Origin: Halichondria panicea
Lineage: Eukaryota; Porifera; Demospongiae; Suberitida; Halichondriidae
Direction of reading: 5' to 3'
Length of the DNA stretch: 64,000 bases
Assembly (NCBI RefSeq): GCF_963675165.1
Contig: NC_087378.1
Coordinates: forward strand, 5,451,205-5,515,204
The notes beneath the pieces were generated by a model, which was given only the letters and a program-made list of their open reading frames with translations, made no database searches and was not told the DNA's origin. Shown piece after piece: positions 31,186-42,553 of the stretch. Position 1 is the first letter of the stretch. Every line of letters starts with the position of its first letter. Made by a program: the position numbers and the translations under genes.

Positions 31186-31484
31186 ATGCCAGAATTAGAA
31201 GGGAGTGATAAGCCTGCACAACCAGGAAGTGGAATAAGAAGTACAAGAACGACCAGTGTATTTAGAGCTGTTAATTTTGAACTCTTTGCCACACCAGTGA
31301 GTTTTAATAGGCCTATAAAATCCCAAGATCAAATAACCATGTTCACCTGCAGAGAAGATCTGTAATGATACTGGGAGCTGTGTGTATGACTTTTTGTGCT
31401 GGATACCTCCTGCTTTTGAACAGCTCAACAGACCCTGTACTTGATCAGAAAACGTCTAGATCTAGATCTAGATGGGAAAACTGA
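31186..31484 (+). CDS. SMIM8: Small integral membrane protein 8 homologue
   Basis: Two exons, 31186-31296 and 31353-31484, join in phase 0 through gtgagt and a ctgcag acceptor to give 80 residues. The N-terminal part GSGIRSTRTTSVFRAVNFEL matches the conserved start of SMIM8 (LRGVRTTTLFRAVNPELF in human, from memory). Exon 2 gives one membrane helix (VMILGAVCMTFCAGYLLLL), and the protein ends SRSRWEN, comparable to the TSKWD end of the family. Function in the family is not well known. I chose the ATG at 31186 because the human protein is short; an in-frame ATG at 31057 would add 43 residues. It lies head-to-head with POLM. Confidence 0.82.
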
Positions 31485-31942
31485 ATTAATTTATATATTA
31501 TAGGCCTAGATCTATAATTGTTCGTATAATCGTCTAAGCATGATTCTAGCAACTATCATTCTGTTGATCCACATGTGCATATTAATTTTGATAGGTATAT
31601 TTGCTTGCGCTTGCATACCATAGATATTCTCGAAGATCTATGATATAACTTGGCTTTTAAATGGTACCGTCATACACTTTTTAACTATTCACGGGCTGCA
31701 ACCGACATCGGTTTACCAACAATGCCTGCAGGCTGCATTGGTCCTTTTGCTGTCAGTGGGATCAACCATAGACCAACTCACCCAAATTTTGACGTCATTC
31801 AGCCAGTGAAAATAAAACAACGCACGTGATCTGTCCAACCTTTATATGTACGCCTAATGACCTTTACCGTACCAGGTGTGACTAAAAAAAGAACAGGATC
31901 AGAGAAGCTACTGTATACTCTCATAGCACAAACACTTACAGG
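31485..31942. other. Intergenic region between SMIM8 and ATXN7L3
   Basis: 458 bp without a supported gene. It probably contains the SMIM8 3' end and the ATXN7L3 promoter (tttatatgtacgcc near 31842). An alternating tctaga/tagatc run near 31456-31512 is the only simple repeat seen. Confidence 0.5.
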
Positions 31943-34900
31943 ATGGATTTCTTTCGTCACACAGAGCTCCTTGAGGGTATTGTTAATCAACTTATAGACG
32001 AAGAAACGGTTGGAGTGTGCTTTGAGATGCATAGAGCTATCAAACTAGGCTATTACGACTTGTTATACCCCGAAGACAGGTTAAGTTTTGATTTTACAAT
32101 AGAGTTTTATAGCACAATGCCCTGTACCATAACATTTTTTTTACAATCCCGATACCGTATAGCGCTTTATTTTCGAGGAGCTAAACATTTGGTGTTTTTC
32201 GCGGATTGACCTTGAAACTCCAAACCTCATGTCTTACTGTAGAGGTATGGTCATTGAACCTCAAGTATTAGCTCGTCAAAAATAAAGCGCTATACCCCAG
32301 TACAGTCTCAGTATGTTACCGTAATTGATGTAATTACAGCGCCACCATAATTTACATGTAAGTGTCACGTCAGCATCAGCACAATTTTCTAAGGTCCTAA
32401 AAAAGCGCCAACCGTTATTGGAATTAATTTTTTGGGGCGCTTATAAAAAGGCTTGTTTGAGACATCAAGACAATCATCCTGCATCTTTGACTTCCTTCAC
32501 TTCTAAACAGTTGTCTAACTCATAGCTACAGTCAATGAATGTGTTGTTCACAAGTCACTCAGCTCTCAATGCTAGCAAGTGAAACTGTAGACCACACCCA
32601 TTTTCTCTACAAATTCTATACTAGCTGTTGAACATAAGCGCCACCATAATTTAGGCGCCAGCTTGGGCTGAACGCAATTTTTTTGTGCTCTAAAGATGCG
32701 CCACTCAGAAGTGGAATTAAGGCGCTGTAATTACATCAATTACGGTACTCATTTGTAGCCGCCTTCGTCTCTACATTTGTTTAGTTGCTGCATGCCTTGT
32801 GTTGTATCCAGTGTGTATGAGAAGCAACCGATAATGGATGTTAAGGGATTGGATATTTTTGGCAATGCACCCCAAACAATGAAGAAGAATGAAGAGTGTT
32901 TGTGTCCAAACTGCTCACGTACACTGGGTGCTCAGAAATTCGCCCCTCATCTTGAGAAGTGCATGGGAATGGGAAGGAACAGTTCACGACTGGCAAATAA
33001 GAAGTCAGTACATGTAGTATTCTATGCTTGTAGTGTATCCAATTTTTTCACACCCTAAAAAGGCAAAAGACACCAACTAACGAGTCTGAACATGAACCAT
33101 CAGATGACAATGAAGATGACTGGTCTTATCATACAGAGAAAATAGGTAAAAAGTTGAAAAAGGATAGAGTAGTAACCAATTCACCGCGAAGAGGAGCTAC
33201 CAGTCGAGGTCCAGGGAGACCATCGAAGCAAGTAAGGGAACATGACGAAATGGCATCACTTGCTCAAATAAATCTAACAAAGGTGAGGGTTAAATGTCTT
33301 ACTATAGTGAGACACTAGTCAGTTTTTATGCAGCCATCTCTGCAACAACATAATATGGCGTCCTTCTCAATTCTTCCCGTGGAGCACAAGCAATTGCTGT
33401 TTACTCAAATGTGTGGTGTGGTGTCCGAGCGAACTGGAAGAATGTGTACAAGGTATTATGGTATAATTATCAAGGGCTTATAAAAGAAGAGAGGGCAGGC
33501 ATGCAATAGCAAAACAGCAGAATTCAAATCGTGGGCGGATAAATGTGCACGAATGTGCAACATTTCTATTTTGAGAACTAATCATTCATCTGCCCACAAT
33601 TTGCTTGCTACGTGTACGACAGTGAGTTGTATGCCCTTGGACTGGGAAAGGGACTGGTCAGCTGCCGTGTTGAGAGAGTTGAGAATTGTCCCAGTGCATG
33701 AAAAATGTCACACTCACAAGAATGCAAACGGCATAAATAGTCATGTGCCACCGCCCACGTGTTAACTATTATACTGCACAAATATTATCGGCCTCGAGTA
33801 TAAGTACATACTGGCAGTATGTTGTCGAGGCTAAAGTAAATCACCCACGCATTACACATTTTGTGCTAATTGCATTCCAACGGGATAACTCTCACACGAC
33901 AGCTGGCCAGACCCTTTCTCCCCGAGATAAAGGGAGTAGTTTCCAGTCTAGCATGCCCTCTCTTCTTTTATACACCCTTGGTACCCTTGGTATGATACCA
34001 TAGATAAAAGAGTTAAGGAAACGGATCACGTGCTCCCATAAGCTGCATATAAAATGCTTACACAAGATACACTAAGATACAGCCGTGTTTCGCTCCCTAC
34101 CCCCGGGAAAACTACTTCTATGGCTGTTTTGGAAAATTCACCACAACTTCTATTTAATGTCCCTTTATATACTAGGTATCATTTGAAAAGAACAAACAAA
34201 GATTACTAGGAAGTAGCTAGAAGTACAGAAACATTGTGTTCACTATTTTAGGATGTTTCTGTACCTGCTACATGTAGATAAGTAGTGTACTGTGTGTCAT
34301 AATTATAGCCTCAAATATCAAACAGAAGTGAAAGTTCAGCAGCAGGATTCTCACATTGACAGTAACACAATCACTTGTCTGTCTTTGGCCATTTTTTCCA
34401 TGCACAGTAGACGGCCTCAATTAAACTGCGGAGTGCAATGCGGATAATTTTCGAGGCACTAAATGTATCCGATCCATTTCTCTCTTCTTTCTATCTATGA
34501 TTATACTAGGAATGCACATGCAGCCTAGCATAATATAATATGTTTGCAGGTCCGTCAATTGTCCACAGCACACTGAAGAGCAGAGACAAGAAGTCAGATT
34601 ACATCTTTTAGGTGCAGTGACCGCTTTTGTGTCCATATCTGCTTAAAAATCGAATAATGTTTCAGATGAAGGTCCTCCTTCAGCCAAAAGGTCAAGAGAA
34701 AGGTGAGTATGGAAACATTACCTTCAATAACATACTTCATCACACACAAACACACGTAGCTCTCACAAGTCTGGAGTTGATGAAGGTGAGGGAATATTCA
34801 TTTTGCTTCCTTCCTCTCGTTCAAATCCTGTTTCACAGAATTAGATATTGAAGATCATTACAGATCACCCGGTGAAGTCAGTGTGAAGAAAGGCAAGAAT

Positions 34901-34981
34901 AAATCAGGAAAGAAATCAAAGAAAGGGCATGGCAGTTCTGTCGTTTCCACATCAACTTTATTACACTCTAGTATGTTTTAG
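31943..34981 (+). CDS. ATXN7L3: Ataxin-7-like 3 (Sgf11), SAGA deubiquitinase module subunit
   Basis: Seven exons: 31943-32079, 32812-33003, 33063-33282, 33334-33452, 34550-34611, 34666-34702, 34864-34981; phases join to 294 residues (human 347). Exon 1 gives the helix VGVCFEMHRAIKLGYYDLLY, matching the segment that binds the ENY2 adaptor. The Sgf11 zinc finger is CPNCSRTLGAQKFAPHLEKC with ligands Cys77, Cys80, His92 and Cys96, followed by GMGRNSSR, the arginine-rich contact of the family. The SCA7-type finger (Cys210, Cys221, Cys227, His230; CGVVSERTGRMCTR, CPQHTEEQR) is split between exons 4 and 5. The C terminus is Lys-rich and short. In the family the protein activates USP22 to remove ubiquitin from H2B in the nucleus. 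Exon 7 starts at ATCACCC, because earlier AGs give a stop. Confidence 0.93.
32155..32296. mobile_element. ccgtatag-type miniature element in ATXN7L3 intron 1
   Basis: Left end ccgtatagcgctttatttt and right end aaaaataaagcgctata are inverted repeats about 140 bp apart. They belong to the same broad family as 36363-36568 and 45281-45505. Confidence 0.6.
32319..32745. mobile_element. Miniature element with ccgtaattgatgtaattaca ends
   Basis: The left end ccgtaattgatgtaattaca is mirrored by tgtaattacatcaattacgg at the right end, with TA on both sides (32317-32318, 32746-32747). A diverged second copy is at 58242-58675 in FIGNL1 intron 1. Both carry the internal text gcgccaccataattta or a close variant. 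No ORF. Confidence 0.85.
33471..33980. mobile_element. 510-bp miniature element in ATXN7L3 intron 4
   Basis: It starts caagggcttataaaagaaga and ends tcttcttttatacacccttg, inverted repeats of about 30 bp. It fills much of the 1.1 kb intron that splits the SCA7 finger. Related to 24877-25028 and to the hairpin remnants at 25964 and 36047. Confidence 0.8.
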
Positions 34982-35074
34982 TCATTGTTGTGTATTTTAT
35001 GTGTGATCCATCAATGAAGTGTGATTATAGTAATGACGACCACACCCAATCTTTGTTGGAACATATAAATTATA

Positions 35075-38000
35075 ATGGCTAAAAAGTCTCAAGAATCTCA
35101 TCCTTATCCTTCAAGTAATAGTATATCAGTGTATGATGTAATGGAGGATATGGAAACCATTCACAAGTATTTGCATAGAGGCGGTGGCCTCAGAAGGCAG
35201 ACCACTCTGACATCTTTCATGTCAGTTGCAGATTGCTCAAATAGTAACCCCAAGGTGACACAGGTACAAAGAGGCTTAGCCTCTGATTTCTTGTAAGAGA
35301 CTGAATGTAAAATGAGTCATATTCCAGGTTGACCCTCCAGCGTCTAGACGACACCCACATGGCATTGTATCAAGCCATCCTAGTAGCAGAAGCGAGTCTG
35401 CAGAATTTCCAAGCTATAAACGAGCTAACCAGGCAACTGGTCAGAGTGGTCATACTACAGCACGTGGGTGTAAAGAAGCATCACCTGTTAAAGAAACGAC
35501 TGGTAGACCAAAACGGACCTGTCCATTCTATAAGAAATTACCAGGTAATACTACTTTATGCTGTGTGTAGTTGCACTGTACTTCATTCTTTCTATTCCAG
35601 GAACTGGGTTTACAGTAGATGCATTCAAATATGGCTCCATTCCAGGCTGCATTGGTTACTTCCTCAGTCACTTTCATGCTGACCATTATCAAGGGCTCAA
35701 TAGGCAGTTTGAGGGTACACTGTACTGCTCAAAGGTAGCTACTGTTGATGTTGCTACACAGGCTTCATTCTAAATTCATTTAAGGACTATAAAAATCCCT
35801 GTTGCATTGTACACAAGAATTAAGCCATCAATGTTTCTTGCTCAGGTGACGGCTAATCTTGTCATTGAGCGGCTCAAGGTGGCTCCAACCAGTGTCCATG
35901 CTCTGACTTTGAATATACCACACTTTATTGAGGGAGTAGAGGTCACTCTATTGGATGCAAACCAGTAAGAATACCTTTACCAAAATAATTTATACCGGTT
36001 ACGGGTAGTATTCAGTGCTGTTTATGAAAGGACCAGTGAAGTAGTACCAAGGGCGTATAAAATACACCCTTGGTTACTCTATGATTGTAGTACATGTGAA
36101 TTTGAATATGAAAATATTGACTGTTGACTCTTTCAGCTGTCCAGGTGCTGTGCTGCTCTTATTTCAATTGTCATCTGGTGGGACATATCTTCACACAGGT
36201 TAGTGTCTACATATATGAATTCACCGACTTACTTCAATTTTCAGGTGATTTCCGTTTTTGCTCTTCCATGCTCTCCTACCCCCAATTGTTCGGTCTCACT
36301 ATTAATGAGCTCTACTTGGATACAACGTATGTTGGTTAAATATATGTAGTGGCCGGTGCATACCGTATAGCGTGTAATTTTCGTGGGGCAAAATATTCGT
36401 GGTTTTCGTGGTTGGAGGTCTGACCACGAATATTTTACCCACGAATGAAGCGACCTTGCCTACCTTTACCTGCAGTGCAAGCTCCAACCACGAAAATATT
36501 ACCCACGAAATGTCTCAATATTGCTGAACCACGAATATTTTGTCCCTTGAAAATTACCCGCTATACGGTATACATGTAGATGTCGCACATTGAATAACGC
36601 ATTTATTGTCATCGTTAGGTACTGTGATCAAAAATATGATTTTCCCAAACAAGCGGAAGCTATTTCTTATGCAATGGAAAAATCGGTACAAGTTGTTTCA
36701 AAGAATCCCAATACTCTGATAGTGTGTGGCACATACACCATTGGCAAAGAAAAATTTTTCCAAGGTGAGTACTCACACCGTGAGTGTATCAATTGTTTAC
36801 ATCTTTTAAATATCAGCAATTGCTGAATCCCTTGCTTGTGAGGTGTATGTAAGTGCTGATAAGAAAGTTATTCTTGACTGTCTTGAGTCCAACTGGGTAT
36901 CCCAGCATGTGCACACTGACAACTCGCACTCCTCAGGTCTCCATGTACTACCAATTGGAAAACTTAATTTCAAAGTGAGTGTTGATACATAGATTAGGTG
37001 TAGCCTCGATCCCAGGCCTTACTTTTTCTTGCTGTTGTCACTGTTCATCCATAAAAGACATAGTGCTAGTGAGGCAACAAAGAAAGAAATGGGCGTACAG
37101 TTAAGAAAAAGTAAGGCCTGGTTTGGGAAATCGCGTGATCCACAAGGATTTTTATGAACGTGGGCGATATGTAGCCCACAATCGTGACGTAAGGTATTCT
37201 CCCACGCATTCAGAGTTAATAAGACTGTACTGAGACAACCACCAAGCTGTGCTGCAAGTCAGATCAGAGAACCAGCGTGGCCAGCTCTGGTGGCAGTAGC
37301 TACCTGCTATATATGATAATGATGACTAACTTAAGCTATTCTTGATCTATACTAGCATGTAGAAAGACACAAGAAAAGGTAATAGTCTGATAGAATCTGA
37401 ACACACAATCTAGACTAGTAGATCATCTAGCTAAGCCTAAGGTATAGCTAGCTATAGTGCTTGCAAACTTCCAGTTCCAAGTCCATGTCCAGCTTGCTGC
37501 AGGTAAAGTTTTATTAGTCATAGATATCTGCGTGGGCAGTCTAACATCTCTAGCTCAGCATGCCCACGCTCATTTTCACCCTTCTACCACCCTTCTACCC
37601 TAACGCGACTTCCCGATACAGGCTCTCCTTTTTCCTAACTCTACGTCTATTTCTTTCTTTATTCCTCCAATTAATACCGTATTTTATCTCATTGAACGAT
37701 TAAGACAGTATTTTATCTTATTGAACGATTGTGATAAAGAACAGAAAAAGGAGAGCCTGTGTAGAGGCTAGATTAGGTGCTCATTGTAGTGACCTAGTTC
37801 ACCTAGTTCCTGCTTCTGTGGTTAATTGTGGTACTATTGAGAAAATTTCCCTTTGTAGAGGTTCCGCTGTAGTTATAATTATTGCAGTGATCTCTGTACT
37901 GTTTTTAGCAGTGCACATTGTGATTGCATGTATGATTCTAGTTTGTTGTTGGGATTATAATTCTGCAGTATTTATTGTCTTATTTGGAGCAATTCGGTGA

Positions 38001-38560
38001 CAAGTATACAGCAATTGTGGCATTCAAGCCAACCGGCTGGATGTACAGTGGAAGCTTGTCCTCAGTCAGGCCACAAACCAGTGGACCTATCTCAATATAT
38101 GGTGAGGGACTAATAATCAGTGAAATAAGCTATAGTACTTCGTGTTTTTTCGGATCCAAATACTAATTTTGCTTGTGATTTATTTGCTTGTGATTTCATG
38201 TGGTGGTCAATTATTTATTGACTTATACTTACTCGTAATAATCATGATATACATAATAAAATAAACGTAACGTTTAACAAACGGTCACGTACATGTACAT
38301 GCATGTATATACACAAGTGTTTCACACTTGACTGTAATTATCTTTACTTAGGTATCCCCTATAGTGAGCACAGCAGCTACACGGAACTGAGGGAGTTTGT
38401 TCAATATTTGAGGCCACTCAAGATCATACCAACTGTAGATAACGCTTCATCAAAGCGGAGAGAAGAAATGCAAAAGAACTTCAGAGAATGGTTAAGTGTA
38501 CACAGTACAGTCCCTGCTAAGAAACAGACAACTTTGTTAGAGTCATTTAAAATCAAATAA
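35075..38560 (+). CDS. DCLRE1A: SNM1A-like DNA crosslink-repair nuclease (metallo-beta-lactamase/beta-CASP)
   Basis: Ten exons: 35075-35263, 35328-35544, 35601-35734, 35846-35964, 36137-36198, 36245-36326, 36619-36764, 36817-36974, 37969-38101, 38352-38560; joined length 482 residues. The fold motifs are in order: SHFHADH (His159, His161, Asp163, His164), DANHCPGAV, TGDFR, the beta-CASP segment [12 protein letters not shown], and IPYSEHSSY. The family is a 5' exonuclease that digests past interstrand crosslinks, in the nucleus. The protein is about half the length of human SNM1A. The N terminus is short, no UBZ4 zinc finger is visible, and [10 protein letters not shown] (40-49) fits a PCNA-interacting box. 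The C terminus QTTLLESF is a weaker look-alike. The ATG at 35075 is the first in-frame one after the ATXN7L3 stop. Exon 1 could end at either of two in-frame donors. Confidence 0.92.
36047..36073. repeat. 27-bp hairpin remnant
   Basis: ccaagggcgtat and atacacccttgg face each other with almost no loop, in DCLRE1A intron 4. It appears to be just the ends of the aagggcgtata element family. Confidence 0.55.
36363..36568. mobile_element. ccgtatag-type miniature element in DCLRE1A intron 6
   Basis: It starts ccgtatagcgtgtaatttt and ends aaaattacccgctatacgg, flanked by TA on each side. The interior repeats cgtggttttcgtggttgga-like text in both orientations, so most of it is self-complementary. Confidence 0.85.
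36999..37771 (+). repeat. 773-bp sequence with an inverted near-identical copy at 41756-42528
   Basis: This copy fills most of DCLRE1A intron 8. It runs from gtagcctcgatcccaggcct to aaaggagagcctgtgtagag. The reverse complement occurs at 41756-42528, 4 kb away and outside the gene, with only scattered differences by eye. Internal smaller inverted repeats are present (aggcctta...taaggcct; caggctctcc...ggagagcctg). Whether it is a transposon or a segmental inverted duplication is not clear. Confidence 0.85.
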
Positions 38561-38749
38561 CTGTGCTTTAATTTGCAATAATTATATCTACGACTAAGGT
38601 CAGTTTATTACTGGAGTTTTTTTCTTGAATCTCAATTGATTTTCTCTCTTTCACCAGACTATTTTTACAACTTGAAAAAGCTGCACTATACCAGTTCCGG
38701 AGTGTTAGTCTAAAACTCTGTCTTCAATATGGTCAATGTCGTACCCTAC

Positions 38750-39071
38750 TACCGTACTTATTCGATTTAAGACGACACTCCAAATGCAACACATTTGATC
38801 TTAGGCAATTTACTTACCTCTAAAAGTAGAGTAACTGTTGCGTTGACAATTATTTGTTGATGTCGCTTCCTATAAATGAGGTAAACATAATGTCAATTTC
38901 AGGTAAGTGGCCTGGAATCGAGGCTAGTTGAGAAACCTTGACCTACCTCCAATTAGATGCGACCCTAAATGTATATATGCGACACAATTAAAGACTTCAT
39001 TCAACAAAAATGGCGATCTCTGCACGGCTCCATAATTAATTAAATTGCCTTAAATCGAATAAATACGGTAC
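38750..39071. mobile_element. Miniature element with taccgtacttattcg ends
   Basis: The left end taccgtacttattcgattta and right end taaatcgaataaatacggta are inverted repeats of about 22 bp with one indel. The interior contains cctggaatcgaggcta, an end shared with other repeats in the window. Confidence 0.75.
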
Positions 39072-39102
39072 TGCTGTACTTGTGTACATGATTATAATTA
39101 TA

Positions 39103-39599
39103 CTGTATAGCGGGAAATGTTCGCTATTTGGCTCCATGCAGAGCCCTCTGCAGCAGAAATGTTCGTTGGTTCTAATATTCATGTTTCAATGCCAGGAAAC
39201 CACACCCACCAATAGCTTTGCATGTGAAATACCGGTGCGTGGGAGTTTATCCCAGTTTTAAGAATCTTCTGTTTACTTTTACAGTGCATCCAGTCTAGAG
39301 AGTAGAATACCGTACAGCGGGAAATTTCGTGAGGTGTAATTTCGCGTTTTTCTAGGGTAGACAGAAGACACAAAAATTAAAACTGGGATAAACTCCCACG
39401 CACCAGTATTTCACATGCAAAGCTATTGATGGGTGTTGTTTTTTGGCATTAAAATGCGAATATTAGAACCCACGAACATTTCTGCTGCAGAGGGCTCTGG
39501 AGCCAAATAGCGAAAATGTCCTTTTTTTAGAACTCACGAACATTTCTGCTGAGGGCTCTAGGGCCAAATAGTGAACACTTGCAATTTCCCGCTATACGG
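39103..39599. mobile_element. Nested cgggaaat-type miniature element
   Basis: It starts ctgtatagcgggaaatgttc and ends gcaatttcccgctatacgg in TA context. The interior is largely self-complementary (gagccctctgcagcagaaat in one arm and atttctgctgcagagggctc in the other). It carries a second end-like sequence (accgtacagcgggaaattt) near 39310, suggesting one element inside another. Confidence 0.75.
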
Positions 39600-40850
39600 T
39601 ACCACAAATGTAAGATTGGAACATTTCTAAGAAATTGTGCTGCTACCATTGTGTAGGTGAATGAATAAGCTTATTCGAAAAGGTGTTATTGTGGGAAATC
39701 CATTTTGGTGAAAACGGAGGTGATCGTAAAAAAAAATGTGTGTAACATCAATTATCTCCGGAACTAAAGTCTTTCTGCAAAGTTTTCTTATCATAAGTTA
39801 GACAATTTATTTTGGATCTTAGCGTTAGCAAATCTCTCCCTAAAACCGAAACGGCACTAAAAACTAGCAATTTTGTGCACTGCGAAGGATGTGTTGATAT
39901 GTAAACATTGCACAAGTCAAGATAGCCAATTTGAAACTATGTATCTATATAGATGTTGTGACAAAATCCCAAACCTTAGCCGGAAACTGTGGGTCTTTTC
40001 TCTCCCTAACCCTACTATTATGTTGCCATGGAACAATTTCTTTATTATTATTCTAAGGAATTGCATGTCTTTGATGCTTTGTCAACTAATAGAGCTAACC
40101 GTACCATATATAGCACTCCCTTTGCTTTGTTCATTATTATCGTGCAGGAGAGAGGGGGCCTAATCTCACAGTGGGGGCCCTGGAATTTTAACAGAATGGA
40201 CCCCCTGGGGGCTACTGTATAGGCCCAGGGGTACACATTTTTAAGGTCCTGGGGGTGTAAACATGGGGGCCCAACATTTATGACACCGGTGTAGAAGCGA
40301 TATAATTATGGGGCTCCCCCTCTTTTGGGGGCCCGGGCCCTAAAACGCAATAGCGATTTGAGGCCCCTATTTCTATAGCGTGATAATTATTTTATTATAC
40401 ACTATAATAATGCTGCAGTGCAGCGCAATAATAATTTTCTTATACACTATAATAATGCTGCAGTGCAACAACCAAAGAGAGTAGATTTTTTTTACATTTT
40501 GTTGCAAGCAAAGGTGCATGATTTGAGTGCAGGTACTGAAAGTTCAACTATTGGCGCTTCCATTGGACCACCACCTAGGATACTAGTAAGTTCTGAGAAA
40601 TACTGCATTTTGTTGTTTTTTGGTGGCAAATAATTATGTTAGGAATACAACTTTCGAGTTTATGTTACTGATTAGAGGAGCGTGTACTACAATAGTGTAC
40701 ATGTACTTTTCAAAGTTGATTTTGCTACTTTTGCTGACATAAGCAATGATATTCCCTGATTTGTATGACGTTTTAATAATTATTAATGTCATAATTCAAG
40801 GAGGGTATTTTTATGGGGTGCCGTTTGTGTCAAAATGCTAATTTTATCCA

Positions 40851-41135
40851 CTTATGCAGAAGTGCACTGACTTATACACAAGTGCATAGATTTATACACA
40901 AGTGCACTGACTTATGCACAAGTGCACAGACTTATACACAAGTGCATAGATTTATACACAAGTGCACTGACTTATGCACAAGTGCACAGACTTATACGCA
41001 AGTGCATCGACTTATACACAAGTGCACTGACTTATACATATAACCTGACTTGTATATGTCAAGTACTTTCACTTATGCACAAGTATGCTGACTTATACAC
41101 AAGTGCACTGACTTATGCAGAAGTGCACAGACTTA
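40851..41135 (+). repeat. 20-bp minisatellite
   Basis: About 12 copies of a 20-bp unit close to agtgcactgacttatacaca, with alternating variants (gcactga/gcataga/gcacaga; tacaca/tgcaca), interrupted near 41036-41075. Three units make 60 bp, so the array is open in several frames; those ORFs are by-products. Confidence 0.9.
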
Positions 41136-41755
41136 TTGATCGACCTTTGACCTGTACATGTGATGCTTCTACAATGAATTCTATGTAGTATAGCTCTGAA
41201 GCAATCCGTGTTTCGCCTCTAACCTGGGAACTTGTAATAAGTTTCCCGGGAAACATCATATTTGATGTTTAGCAGCAAAACTGCTCGTGGACTTTTTACA
41301 GACAGCAAAACAATTCTCATGAATAATTCATGTTTAGACTCTCACGTTAGCCGATTAAAATCGTGGGGAAACACAGATGGTACTTCGAGGGTACTTTAAT
41401 TTTCAATCTTTCTTCTCTTCCAGAGGAGTGTCAAAAGGTCACAAATTAAAACACCATGTGGGCTTATATGTTTTACATGTAAAACTGAGTTTACCCTCCA
41501 CCCCTGGGTTTATACACATCACTAGCTTGATCCTCTAAAGTTATAATCATCAGTTGAGCTATCGCGCCCCAGACGAACCAGCTTGAGAGAAGATATCATT
41601 GCAACCTTTGACTTTTAATTGCATTCTTCGAAACCACAAGATATGCCTTCTGTACCTTAGCCTCGATCCCAGCCCCTCTCACCAATTGAAAGCGGCCTGG
41701 AATCGAGGCTATCTGTACCTAGGGTATATTTTTGAGGGTTTGCTGCACTGGATAT

Positions 41756-42528
41756 AGCCTCTACACAGGCTCTCCTTTTTCTGTTCTTTATCACAATCGT
41801 TCAATAAGATAAAATACTGTCTTAATCGTTCAATGAGATAAAATACGGTATTAATTGGAGGAATAAAGAAAGAAATAGACGTAGAGTTAGGAAAAAGGAG
41901 AGCCTGTATCGGGAAGTCGCGTGAGGGTAGAAGGGTGGTAGAAGGGTGAAAATGAGCGTGGGCATGCTGAGCTAGAGATGTTGGACTGCCCACGCAGATA
42001 TCTATGACTAATAAAACTTTACCTGCAGCAAGCTGGACATGGACTTGGAACTGGAAGTTTGCAAGCACTATAGCTAGCTATACCTTAGGCTTAGCTAGAT
42101 GATCTACTAGTCTAGATTGTGTGTTCAGATTCTATCAGACTATTACCTTTTCTTGTGTCTTTCTACATGCTAGTATAGATCAAGAATAGCTTAAGTTAGT
42201 CATCATTATCATATATAGCAGGTAGCTACTGCCACCAGAGCTGGCCACGCTGGTTCTCTGATCTGACTTGCAGCACAGCTTGGTGGTTGTCTCAGTACAG
42301 TCTTATTAACTCTGAATGCGTGGGAGAATACCTTACGTCACGATTGTGGGCTACATATCGCCCACGTTCATAAAAATCCTTGTGGATCACGCGATTTCCC
42401 AAACCAGGCCTTACTTTTTCTTAACTGTACGCCCATTTCTTTCTTTGTTGCCTCACTAGCACTATGTCTTTTATGGATGAACAGTGACAACAGCAAGAAA
42501 AAGTAAGGCCTGGGATCGAGGCTACACT
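41756..42528 (-). repeat. Inverted copy of the 773-bp sequence in DCLRE1A intron 8
   Basis: Reverse complement of 36999-37771, almost base for base. The two copies enclose DCLRE1A exons 9 and 10 (37969-38560) and about 3.2 kb beyond. Confidence 0.85.
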
Positions 42529-42553
42529 GGATATAGATCTAGGTATAATATTT

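Noticed and set aside
37731..38000. 89-codon ORF with two hydrophobic stretches
   Set aside because: It lies in DCLRE1A intron 8, mostly at the end of the 773-bp duplicate, and ends inside the next exon in another frame.
40813..41188. Two overlapping ORFs rich in HKCTDLYTSALTY-like repeats
   Set aside because: They are the 20-bp minisatellite read in two frames; three units equal 60 bp, so open frames arise automatically.
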